Program-made: the position numbers and the translations under genes | Source: Flavobacteriales bacterium | GTDB taxonomy: Bacteria; Bacteroidota; Bacteroidia; Flavobacteriales_F; PHOS-HE28 | Assembly: GCA_016703005.1 (NCBI GenBank) | Contig: JADJCX010000034.1 | Span: 149,045 to 213,044, forward strand | Reading direction: 5' to 3' | Length of the DNA: 64,000 nucleotides | Notes under the pieces: generated by a model | What the model saw: the letters and a program-made list of their open reading frames with translations, nothing else | What the model was told of the DNA's origin: nothing | Databases searched by the model: none | Shown here: positions 8,516 to 16,953 of the stretch, piece by piece | Position numbering within the stretch: the first letter of the stretch is position 1 | Layout: every line of letters starts with the position of its first letter

Positions 8516-8929
8516 ATGACGCTTACCCTACGCTCCCCATCGGAGGCTTCCACTGTTGCCTCCGAGATCCTAAAACGCCAGCCCGAAGCCCGCGTCTTCG
8601 CCCTGCGCGGTGAATTGGGCGCCGGAAAAACCACACTGATCAAAAGCTTCTGCCAAGCGCTCGGTGTGAAAGACAGTACCAGCAGCCCCAGCTTCGCCAT
8701 TGTGAACGAGTACTGGAGCATTGAACACGGCCCGGTTTACCACTTCGACCTGTACCGTCTGCGGGATGCGCGTGAATTGGAGGGCATCGGTTTCACGGAG
8801 TACGTGGACAGCGATGCCTACTGCTTCGTGGAATGGCCCGAACTGGCCGCAGACCTGCTGCCACCGGGGACGGTATACATCGACATGGTGATCAACGGGG
8901 AGGAGCGTATCTTGACCCTCCGATCATGA
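8516..8929 (+). CDS. tsaE: tRNA threonylcarbamoyladenosine biosynthesis ATPase TsaE
   Basis: A 137-residue protein with the Walker A motif GELGAGKT (residues 32-39), a SPSFAIVNEY segment and HFDLYRL, all diagnostic of TsaE. It powers the TsaBDE complex that installs t6A37 on ANN-decoding tRNAs. The start is MTLTLRSPSE because this gives the family length; the frame is open upstream but not conserved. The stop overlaps the ald ATG by four bases (ATGA), so the two are co-translated. Normal length and motifs. Confidence 0.95.
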   Translation: MTLTLRSPSEASTVASEILKRQPEARVFALRGELGAGKTTLIKSFCQALGVKDSTSSPSFAIVNEYWSIEHGPVYHFDLYRLRDARELEGIGFTEYVDSDAYCFVEWPELAADLLPPGTVYIDMVINGEERILTLRS

Positions 8930-10146
8930 CAGCCCACAGCGAGATCATCAGGCAGTTGGCGAGTGAAATGGCCATGCTCCCGCAGGAGCAGGCTGTCGCC
9001 ACGAAACGCAGAAAGCAGAATCTGTACATCGGCATTCCCAAGGAAGTCGCATTCCAGGAGCACCGTGTGCCATTGACACCCGCTGCCGTTGCCGTGCTCA
9101 CGGGGCGAGGCCACGATGTGGTAGTGGAGCGGGGAGCCGGCAATGCCGTGCAGTTCCAGGACAGCGATTACACCGAGGCGGGCGCCATGCTGGTGGACAG
9201 CCCGCTGGAAGTGTTCAAGGCCGATATCATCCTCAAGGTGGCGCCTGCGAGCATCGCCGAGATCGAGATGTTGCGGCCCAAGCAGTTGCTCATTTCCGCA
9301 TTGCAACTGACCGTGCAACCGCAGGATGCATTGAAACTGATGATGAAGAAGCGCGTGCACGCCGTGGCGTGGGACTTCATCAAAGACCGGCAGGGCATCT
9401 ACACGATCATCCGTGCCATGGGCGAGATCGCGGGCAACACCTCGATCCTCATCGCCAGCGAGTACATGGGCACCGACAAGGGCGGCCCGGGCCTGATGCT
9501 TGGCGGCATCAGCGGTGTGGCTCCTGCTGAAGTCGTGATCCTGGGTGCTGGTACAGTTGGCGAGTTCGCCACACGTGCCGCGTTGGGTCTTGGTGCAAGT
9601 GTGAAGGTGTTCGACAAGAGCATTTACCGACTGCGGCGCATGCAGAGCGATCTGGCCACGCGGATTTACACCAGTGTGATCCAGCCCGATGAACTGAAAC
9701 ATGCACTGACCAAGGCCGACGTGGTGATCGGTGCCTTACGCCCGGAGCACGGCCGCACGCCCATGGTGGTAACCAGCGATATGGTGCGCGATATGAAGAC
9801 CGGTGCCGTGATCGTGGATGTCAGCATCGACCGCGGCGGCTGCTTCGAGACCAGTCGCGTTACCACGCACACCGATCCGGTGTTCAAGGAATACGGCATG
9901 ATCCACTACTGCGTACCGAACATCGCCAGCCGGGTGCCGCGTACCGCCAGCTATGCGCTCAGCAACATCTTCAGCCCGATGCTCCTGAGCATGGGCGACG
10001 GTGGCGGCTTCGAAGAATTGATCAAGAAGGATCTCGGCTTGCGCCATGGCGTCTATTTGTACAACGGTTCCCTCACCAGCGAAGTCCTCAGCGAGGCGTT
10101 CAAGTTGGAGTACAAGGACCTCAATATGCTGCTCGCCGCTTTCTGA
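8926..10146 (+). CDS. ald: Alanine dehydrogenase
   Basis: This 406-residue enzyme interconverts L-alanine and pyruvate using NAD. Signatures are IGIPKEVAFQEHRVPLTP (substrate Arg), an HAVAWDF segment with the conserved His, a Rossmann motif VVILGAGTVGEFATRAA and the end of the fold with PNIASRVPRTAS. The ~30-residue N-terminal extension before the first beta strand is usual for the Bacteroidota form. It overlaps tsaE by four bases. The porX-tsaE-ald order recurs in the phylum. No defects. Confidence 0.93.
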   Translation: MTAHSEIIRQLASEMAMLPQEQAVATKRRKQNLYIGIPKEVAFQEHRVPLTPAAVAVLTGRGHDVVVERGAGNAVQFQDSDYTEAGAMLVDSPLEVFKADIILKVAPASIAEIEMLRPKQLLISALQLTVQPQDALKLMMKKRVHAVAWDFIKDRQGIYTIIRAMGEIAGNTSILIASEYMGTDKGGPGLMLGGISGVAPAEVVILGAGTVGEFATRAALGLGASVKVFDKSIYRLRRMQSDLATRIYTSVIQPDELKHALTKADVVIGALRPEHGRTPMVVTSDMVRDMKTGAVIVDVSIDRGGCFETSRVTTHTDPVFKEYGMIHYCVPNIASRVPRTASYALSNIFSPMLLSMGDGGGFEELIKKDLGLRHGVYLYNGSLTSEVLSEAFKLEYKDLNMLLAAF

Positions 10147-10278
10147 GCTGCGCACTGTTGGTTGCCAGCTCGTATTGCACCACCCCTCGGTCATCGGTAT
10201 CTGCTCAGCTGCTACAACGCCCGCCACTTCACTGCCAAACTGCTTCACTGCTACCCGGCTTCACTGTCTCACCGCTGC

Positions 10279-10662
10279 ATGAACCTCGCTCGGCGCATAC
10301 GCCTCTTCATCATTGGCCTGCTCATCGGTGGTGTTGCCGCTTGGTTCTTTTTCGGTGAGCGCATCACCAGCGGTGCATGGATGCCCGAGGCCCGCATCAA
10401 GCTCCGCCTGAAGGAGACTTTGGTGAAGAGCACGCCGGAAGCCAGCAGTTCCATAGCCAGCTGGCCGACCACCATCGACAATGTGCGTGCAAGCGTTGCC
10501 AATGGCGAAGTGATCCTGAAGGAAACGCGGCGCCATGGGGACAGCCTTACTTATACAGTGGATGTTTCGCTGGCAGGTAAACCTGCACGGTTGAAGGTGT
10601 TGGTTTTGGAGGACTTCCGCATTGACAGCATGGCGACGCTGGTGGGAATAGCGCAGCGATAG
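10279..10662 (+). CDS. Small membrane-anchored protein (DUF4258-like)
   Basis: A 127-residue protein from MNLARRIRLF. Residues 6-25 form one membrane helix ending in FFFGERI; the rest is a small soluble domain with NVRASVANGEVIL and a C-terminal beta part (ARLKVLVLEDFRI). The layout (anchor, FxxG-R, a 'NGEV' strand) resembles the DUF4258-type protein often found next to ald in Flavobacteria. I assign this family only tentatively. Start chosen because the upstream extension lacks credible composition. Function unknown. Confidence 0.65.
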   Translation: MNLARRIRLFIIGLLIGGVAAWFFFGERITSGAWMPEARIKLRLKETLVKSTPEASSSIASWPTTIDNVRASVANGEVILKETRRHGDSLTYTVDVSLAGKPARLKVLVLEDFRIDSMATLVGIAQR

Positions 10663-10696
10663 AACGGAACAGCTGAGGGACCGGCCCGAGCCTAGG

Positions 10697-11899
10697 CTAC
10701 GCTTTCCTTCGCTTGCGCTCCAAGGCGATCAACGTCAGCTCCCGGCCACTTTGTCCGCGCGCGCTGGTGTTCTCCGCAGCGCGCCGTAGCAGGTAAGGCA
10801 TCACTTCGCGCACGGGACCGTAAGGCACATACTTCGCCACGCGGTAACCAGCGGCCGCCATATTGAAGCTCAGATTGTCGCTCATGCCGAGCAGCTGTGC
10901 GAAACAGATGCGGTCATCGTTGCGCGCGATGTTGCGCTCGCCCATGAGTTTGGCCATGAGCAACGTGCTGTCCTCGTTGTGCGTGCCTACCACCACGCTG
11001 ATGCGATCGATATGTTCGGCAGTGAAGCGCAGTGCTTCATCGTAGTCCTTGTCAACGGAAGTTTTGTCGGCGTGTATCGGATCGCGATAGCCGAGTTCAA
11101 CAGCGCGCGCCCGTTCCTTTTCCATGTAAGCACCGCGCACGAGCTTCACCCCCAACATGTAGTGGCCTTGTTCGGCCTTCGCGAAGCTCGCCTTTAGGAA
11201 GTCCAGGCGATCGTGCCGGTAATGCTGCACCGTGTTGTAGACGATGGCGCGCGCGCGGTTGTGCTGCGCCATCATGCGATCGGTGATGTCATCGATGGCG
11301 GGCTGCATCCAGCTCTCCTCAGCGTCCACGAGTATGCGCACGTTCGCGTCCGCTGCCGTTCGGCAGATCGTCTCCATCCGCTTCACGACGCGTAGCCATT
11401 CCTCGCGCTCGGTGTTGCTCAGTATGCGGCCATCGCTCATGCGCGCCCAAATGTCCAAGCGACCGATACCTGTCGGTTTGAACACGCAGAAGGGAATGTC
11501 ATTGCGTTCTCGTGCGATACCGATCGTGCGCACTGTTTCTTCTACCGTGTGATCAAGCGCAGCTTCGTCGCCGTCTTTGCCTTCCACGCTGTAATCGAGG
11601 ATGGTGCCTACGCCGCTCTGTGCCAGCCTAGTGGCGGTGCCGAGACTTTCCTCGATCGTCTCCCCACCGCAGAACTGGCTGAAGATGGTGCCCTCGATCA
11701 GTCCCTTCACCGGTAGGCGCAGGTTCAATGCGAACTGCATGAGCTTGCCACCGATACCGCTTACCGTCGGATTGCCGATGACCTTGAACAGCCAGTACGC
11801 CCGCCATAGTTCAGCGTTGCTTTTGTGCGCGAACGCTGTGCGCGTGTCGCGCAGGTCGGGAAGTTGCTGTGGCGGAGCGGCGGTGGCCGGTGGTGGCAT
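10697..11899 (-). CDS. Proline dehydrogenase
   Basis: A 400-residue FAD enzyme oxidising L-proline to pyrroline-5-carboxylate. Diagnostic motifs are FSQFCGGETIEES near the N-terminus, VKLVRGAYMEKER and YGPVREVMPYLLRRAAENTS near the C-terminus. The start is set at MPPPATAAPP; the longer frame would overlap the divergent aroB gene and looks non-coding. It is a stand-alone PRODH without a fused P5C dehydrogenase, as is usual in Bacteroidota. Divergent from aroB with a 56-base gap that must hold both promoters. Confidence 0.93.
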   Translation of the reverse strand: MPPPATAAPPQQLPDLRDTRTAFAHKSNAELWRAYWLFKVIGNPTVSGIGGKLMQFALNLRLPVKGLIEGTIFSQFCGGETIEESLGTATRLAQSGVGTILDYSVEGKDGDEAALDHTVEETVRTIGIARERNDIPFCVFKPTGIGRLDIWARMSDGRILSNTEREEWLRVVKRMETICRTAADANVRILVDAEESWMQPAIDDITDRMMAQHNRARAIVYNTVQHYRHDRLDFLKASFAKAEQGHYMLGVKLVRGAYMEKERARAVELGYRDPIHADKTSVDKDYDEALRFTAEHIDRISVVVGTHNEDSTLLMAKLMGERNIARNDDRICFAQLLGMSDNLSFNMAAAGYRVAKYVPYGPVREVMPYLLRRAAENTSARGQSGRELTLIALERKRRKA

Positions 11900-11955
11900 C
11901 GGGTTCCTTTCCTTTGAACGCTGCCCAATTGCTGGGGGCGGCCAAATGTAGAAGC

Positions 11956-13074
11956 ATGCCGAAACGTGCAAGACCCGTTGAACTGTGGGCCGCTGAACAC
12001 CCCGTGTATGTGGGTGCAGGCAGCTTGGCAGCGCTCGGCGCACGGCTGAAGCAGGAGCCGGAAGGCGTCCGCGTCTTCGTGCTCGGTGATGAGAACACGT
12101 TGCGGTTATGCCTCCCGGAACTTCTCGGCCAGCTGGACGGCTTGCGCAATTCAAGCACCATCGAGGTGCCTAGTGGCGAACAGTCCAAGAGCCTCGAAAC
12201 ATGCAGGGCCGTGTGGGAGCATTTGCTCACGGCGGAAGCGGACCGCAGTGCGGTGCTGTTGAACCTCGGCGGCGGGGTGGTGACGGATCTCGGTGGGTTC
12301 ATTGCCGGTGCCTACAAACGCGGCATCCGCTGCGTGCACGTCCCCACCACGCTCATGGGCATGTGCGATGCTGCGATCGGTGGCAAGAGCGGTATCGACC
12401 TCGGTGGCGTGAAGAACGCCGTTGGCTCCTTCGAGCCGCCGATGGGCGTGTATGTGCATGTTCCCTTCCTGCGCACCTTGGGCAAACGTGAGTTGTTGAA
12501 CGGCGTCGCCGAAATGATCAAGCATGGTCTTGCGTTGGATGCTGATCACTGGAACGATGTGCGCACTGCCCCCTTGCACGACATGGATGCCCTGGCCGGA
12601 TTGATCCTGCGCAGTATCGCACTGAAAGCCGAGGTGGTTACCAAGGACATGCACGAGAACGGCGATCGGAAGAAGCTCAACTTCGGCCATACCATCGGTC
12701 ATGCACTCGAAGCGCATAGCTGGGAAAGCGGCCAACGCACGTTGCTGCACGGCGAGGCGGTGGCCTTGGGCATGATCGCCGAAAGCTGGCTCAGTTGGAA
12801 GCGCGGGTTGCTCGATCGCGCAAGCATGGAGAGGATCTCGGAGCATATCCTTTCGCTCTACAAGCCCTATCCGCTCATGGCTTCCGATCATCACCGCATC
12901 GTGGCCTTGATGCGCAACGACAAAAAGAACCGCGAGGGCAGCACCCGGATCACGTTGCTCAAGAGCATCGGCGAAGCCGTCGTGGATGTGGAGGTGAGTT
13001 CCACCCAACTGAGCGAAGCCATCGAGCACTACCGTCACCTCGTCGCGCACAATGCCCTCCATAACCGTCCGTAA
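11956..13074 (+). CDS. aroB: 3-dehydroquinate synthase
   Basis: A 372-residue shikimate-pathway enzyme converting DAHP to 3-dehydroquinate with NAD and a divalent metal. Motifs: NLGGGVVTDLGGFIAG, PTTLMGMCDAAIGGK, FGHTIGHALE and LLHGEAVALGM carry the cofactor and metal residues. The start MPKRARPVEL gives the normal family length. The 3' end overlaps aroA by 23 bases, so the two enzymes are probably co-expressed. No defects. Confidence 0.95.
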   Translation: MPKRARPVELWAAEHPVYVGAGSLAALGARLKQEPEGVRVFVLGDENTLRLCLPELLGQLDGLRNSSTIEVPSGEQSKSLETCRAVWEHLLTAEADRSAVLLNLGGGVVTDLGGFIAGAYKRGIRCVHVPTTLMGMCDAAIGGKSGIDLGGVKNAVGSFEPPMGVYVHVPFLRTLGKRELLNGVAEMIKHGLALDADHWNDVRTAPLHDMDALAGLILRSIALKAEVVTKDMHENGDRKKLNFGHTIGHALEAHSWESGQRTLLHGEAVALGMIAESWLSWKRGLLDRASMERISEHILSLYKPYPLMASDHHRIVALMRNDKKNREGSTRITLLKSIGEAVVDVEVSSTQLSEAIEHYRHLVAHNALHNRP

Positions 13075-14358
13075 GCCCGCCGACCGTATCAATATGCTCG
13101 TTGCGTTGCCGCGCAGCAAGAGCGTGGCTGCGCGCGCGGCCATCATTGCCAGCATGGCGGTGCCGCTGGGCCCGCGCAAGATGGATGAGGACGAACCGTT
13201 CGAATTGAAGGATTTTCCCACAGGCGATGACAGCGCCACTTTGAAGCGACTGCTCGATGAACGTCCGCACGTGATGCACTGCGGCATGGGCGGCACCACG
13301 TTCCGCTTCCTCTTGGCTTGGGCCGCTATCCGCGATGGCGAGGAACACATCCTCACCGGGGATGCACGTTTGCTGGAGCGGCCACACCAAGCGTTGGTGG
13401 ATGCCTTGCGCCAGCTCGGTGCCGATATCGAACAAGTGCCCGAAGGCTACCGCGTGCGTGGCCGGAAGCTGGCCGGTGGCGAAGTGACGATGGACACCCC
13501 GGCCAGCAGCCAGTTCATCAGTGCGCTGATGATGATCGGGCCGATGATGGAGAATGGGATCCTGATCCATTGGCACGGCCCGCGACTTTCCGAACCCTAC
13601 ATCATGATGACGATGATCATCATGAAGCAGTTCAATGCCGACAGCAGCATGGGCTTCCAGCCCCACCGCCACGTGGCAGCGGAGAACGGTGGGTACTCGT
13701 TCCCAGAAGAGCCGTTCAGCATACCTACCGACTGGAGCGCGGCATCGTTCATCTACCAGATCATTGCCACGGCGCCCGGTGCGCGTGCCACGCTGAACCA
13801 CCTGGATCAGGACAGCTTCCAAGGCGATGAAGCCATCCGCTATTTGCTGAAGGACGAAGTGGAAACCGCTGACTGGGTTGACGATGGATCGGTCCCGACA
13901 CGTTGTACACCACGCTCGTGCACCGCACCATGCGCCCGGTGCGCGAAGGGCAGTACACCTTCGACCTGATGTACACACCTGACATCTTTCCCATGCTCGC
14001 CATTACGCAGGCCATGCTGGGCCGCAGTGCGCGGTTCACCGGCCTCGATAGCCTGCCGCTGAAGGAGAGTGATCGTATCGCGGGCATCAGCGATGCGCTG
14101 GGCCAGCTCGGCATTCCCTGCACATCAGGACCGGGCTGGTTCGAATTGGCATCGACCACCGAGTTGATCGCTGCCTTGGCCGACCGTTCGTTCACCTTCA
14201 ACCCGCGTGGCGATCACCGCATGGCCATGGCCTTGGCTCCGCTCTCGTTGGTCTGCGAACAGGTCACCATCGAAGATCCCGGAGTGGTAACGAAAAGCTA
14301 CCCGGGCTTCTGGGAAGACATTGGGAAAGCGGGCTTCCGGCTGGAGCGGAAGGAGTGA
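13052..14358 (+). CDS. aroA: 3-phosphoshikimate 1-carboxyvinyltransferase (EPSP synthase), frameshifted
   Basis: AroA joins shikimate-3-phosphate and PEP. The first part contains LPRSKSVAARA (the usual LPGSKS phosphate loop), FRFLLAWAA, LLERPHQALVDAL, SSQFISALMM and DWSAASFIYQI. The second part, in another frame, has DIFPMLAITQAM, LKESDRI and GDHRMAMALA. The frames switch at roughly 13885-13900, after VETADWVDDGS, so a single indel breaks the gene. Both halves are fully conserved, which favours a sequence error over a decayed gene. It overlaps the end of aroB. Confidence 0.9.
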
Positions 14359-14361
14359 TCA

Positions 14362-16779
14362 TTACTCCTGCACAACTCTCGCGGTTCGCCGTTCTCCGTC
14401 CGCGTCAACAACGATCATGTACACACCTGGCGCTGCACCGGACAGGTCGAGACGATAGGGTGCGCTGCTGTTCGCCCAAGTCCAAGAGCCGAGCACGCGT
14501 CCGCCGATGTCCATCAGTCGTACTTCTGCTGACTCTACCACGGATGCTGCCGTCGGTTGCAGCAGCAACGAGCCATCGGCTCCCTTTAAGATGGCTTGCT
14601 CGGTGCGCGGTTGTATCGGCGAGAGCAGGAAGAGCGGATCGCTGAAACGTACCAAGTAGGCATCGAAACCGCCACCACCATAGTTGGGTTGATGGCAACC
14701 CGCTGTGGTGTTGGTCTGCGCACGAGTATCGCCGCCCAGCAGCACTATGCTGTTCCGCGCCGCGCAACGCGCCCACATCCAATTGGTGTTGCTATTGAAG
14801 TACGTTCCCCATATGCGGGCGCCAGCAGTAGTGAAACGCGTGAGGAAGGCCGAAGCACTATTCGTGAGGGTTGGCTGTACACCATCAGCTGTTGCAATGC
14901 CCGTTGGCGATTCAGTGAAACCCGATACATAGATGCGACCGGTGTAGCCCATGGCAATATCCTCGCACCAGTCCTGGTCCGCACCGCCGTAGTAAGTGCC
15001 CCACTCGCGCAAGCCATAGTTGTCGATCTTGGCAAGCATGCCATCGCCCGCGGTGGAAGTTCCGTTATAGCTCGCATCGTGGCTGCCAGCAGTGGCAATT
15101 CCCGATGAGGACAGCGTACCGCCACAGATGTAAATGCGTCCAGTGGATGGCTCCGCCAAACAGGCGATCATAAAATCGTCGGCCGGGCCGCCGTAGTAGG
15201 TGCCCCATGACTTCGCACCCAGCCCGCTGTACTTCACCAAGTAGCCATCGGTGCCACCGCTTTTGGTGGGTTGGTGTGTTCCGCTGGTCGCAATACCCGA
15301 CGGTGATGCGGTGCTGCCCACCAGATAGATGAACGTACCATCGTTGCTGGTGCCGACGCCGCTGTCCGCTTGGCTCCCGCCCGCGTACGTGGCCCACTGA
15401 CGTACCCCGCTCGGACTCAACTTCGCAACGAAGGCATCGCCGTTACCTCCGTAGGATATGTCGGCAGCACCAGCACTGGCAATGCCCGTGAGGCTTTCAG
15501 TAGTGCCCACTATCACAGGGTATCCGGCACCATCGCACTGCACATCGCGGGCATAATCGCTTCCTGTCCCACCATAGTACGTGCCCCATAGTCGCACACC
15601 GTTGGTGTTGAACTTCACCAGGAAGCCATCGCTGACAGAGCTTTTCGTTGGTTGATGCGCGCCTGCCGTAGCGATGCCCGTTGTGCTGCTGGTGCCTCCG
15701 CAGATGTAGATGTTCGCGCTGGCGTCGGTCGTTACGGATGTCGAGTGGTCGCTGCTGGTGCCGCCCATATAGGTGCCCCAGAGCCGCATACCGGCTGCAT
15801 CGAATTTCACCAACATGGCATCCGATCCACCGAGTAACGTGGTCTGGTGCGCACCGCTGGTGGCAATGGCCGCAACGGACTGTGCATTGCCGCTGGCCAA
15901 CGCGTTGCCGTTCACATCAATGGCCACACCTTGGAAGTTGTCCAGACCTTCGGCACCGTACATCGTGCTCCACATGACCGTGGGCACAGGGTCGATCACC
16001 AGTGTTGCGTTCGCGCGCGCCACAAAACCATCCGCCGGAGCGAAGCCGATCGTGCCATCGGTGTTACTTGTCCACTTCACCGGAGCGCTTTTGCGTTCGC
16101 GGCCCATCTCGTGCCAACTGGCGGGAAGCGTTTCGACCAGTTCGCCGAAGGCCGTGTTGAAGACGAGCACACCGCGCTCGTCCAACGTTGCTTCAGCGCC
16201 GCTGTGCCGCATGCGGATGGCGCTCATGTCGGCACCGGGATGCACCACGAAGTCGTATTCCATTGATGCGGTGCCCTCGCTCAACTGAAAACGCACATCG
16301 ATGCCGGGGACGATGTCCAAGTATTCCACCGTGCGGAAGTGTTGCACGCACAGCACCGGCCTCGGGCGTACCCTGCGTGTAGTAGTTGAAATAGTCGTTG
16401 AAGGGGTCCGCTGCAACAATGCGCGTGTTGGCGAAGCACCAACGAACGAGATGTCGATGCGGTGGTATCGGTAGGTGCGCTCTGCGGGCATCGGCCGGTC
16501 AACGGATGGATCGATCGTGCGGGGTGTTTCCTCCGCCGGTTCTTCCACGACCCATGTGTCGTAGCTGAAGCCATCGTCGCGCAGTTGCACGCTGAGGCCG
16601 GGGCCGTTCAGCAGGTAGCGCACATGCGGCACGGGTTTGCCCGCTTGGTCGTGCAGCTGGCCTTTGTTCTCCATGAAGCCTGTTTCGTGCGCGGTGGGCA
16701 GGTCTCCCGTCGCTTGTGGGAAAGCATTGAGCGGAAGCGTGATCAGCACAAGCAGGGAAGCGGTGATGGACATGCGCAT
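14362..16779 (-). CDS. SBBP beta-propeller repeat secreted protein with T9SS signal
   Basis: An 805-residue protein starting at MRMSITAS with a signal peptide ending near AFPQA. The first ~250 residues have the pattern ENKGQLHDQ, VRYLLNGPGLSVQL and DFVVHPGAD seen in secreted SBBP proteins. From about residue 260 to 690 there are some seven ~55-60-residue repeats with WGTYYGG, GSDYARDV and GIATAGAHQP, the Seven-Bladed Beta Propeller (SBBP) repeat. The end has VRLMDIGGRVLGSW and GVYMIVVDADGERRTARVVQE, a T9SS type A domain. Predicted cell-surface or secreted; ligand unknown. It is divergent from the sortilin-like protein at 16954. Confidence 0.87.
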   Translation of the reverse strand: MRMSITASLLVLITLPLNAFPQATGDLPTAHETGFMENKGQLHDQAGKPVPHVRYLLNGPGLSVQLRDDGFSYDTWVVEEPAEETPRTIDPSVDRPMPAERTYRYHRIDISFVGASPTRALLQRTPSTTISTTTRRVRPRPVLCVQHFRTVEYLDIVPGIDVRFQLSEGTASMEYDFVVHPGADMSAIRMRHSGAEATLDERGVLVFNTAFGELVETLPASWHEMGRERKSAPVKWTSNTDGTIGFAPADGFVARANATLVIDPVPTVMWSTMYGAEGLDNFQGVAIDVNGNALASGNAQSVAAIATSGAHQTTLLGGSDAMLVKFDAAGMRLWGTYMGGTSSDHSTSVTTDASANIYICGGTSSTTGIATAGAHQPTKSSVSDGFLVKFNTNGVRLWGTYYGGTGSDYARDVQCDGAGYPVIVGTTESLTGIASAGAADISYGGNGDAFVAKLSPSGVRQWATYAGGSQADSGVGTSNDGTFIYLVGSTASPSGIATSGTHQPTKSGGTDGYLVKYSGLGAKSWGTYYGGPADDFMIACLAEPSTGRIYICGGTLSSSGIATAGSHDASYNGTSTAGDGMLAKIDNYGLREWGTYYGGADQDWCEDIAMGYTGRIYVSGFTESPTGIATADGVQPTLTNSASAFLTRFTTAGARIWGTYFNSNTNWMWARCAARNSIVLLGGDTRAQTNTTAGCHQPNYGGGGFDAYLVRFSDPLFLLSPIQPRTEQAILKGADGSLLLQPTAASVVESAEVRLMDIGGRVLGSWTWANSSAPYRLDLSGAAPGVYMIVVDADGERRTARVVQE

Positions 16780-16929
16780 AGCGAAGGGAGGTGTTAGGTT
16801 TTCGTCGGCCGATCGAAGTAACCCCGCGGTGTGGTGTAGGCAACGCACCATCGAGGGAACGGGGATAGGATCGAGGGAACGTAGGCGAAGTGCTGGGAAG
16901 GCACCATGTGGAACACATTCCCCTGCCCG

Positions 16930-16937
16930 TACATTCG
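16930..16937 (+). promoter_or_regulatory. Putative -7 box TACATTCG before the VPS10-like gene
   Basis: TACATTCG lies 16 bases before the ATG at 16954. The identical octamer lies before three other genes in the window (about 30174, 33583 on the minus strand, and 35631), which supports it as this organism's -7 element. Confidence 0.4.
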
Positions 16938-16953
16938 GCGCAAAGCCCTGTGC

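Noticed and set aside
13052..14358. Programmed frameshifting in aroA, recQ and others
   Set aside because: No slippery heptamer with a downstream structure was evident, and breaks are scattered through unrelated genes, which fits sequence errors better.
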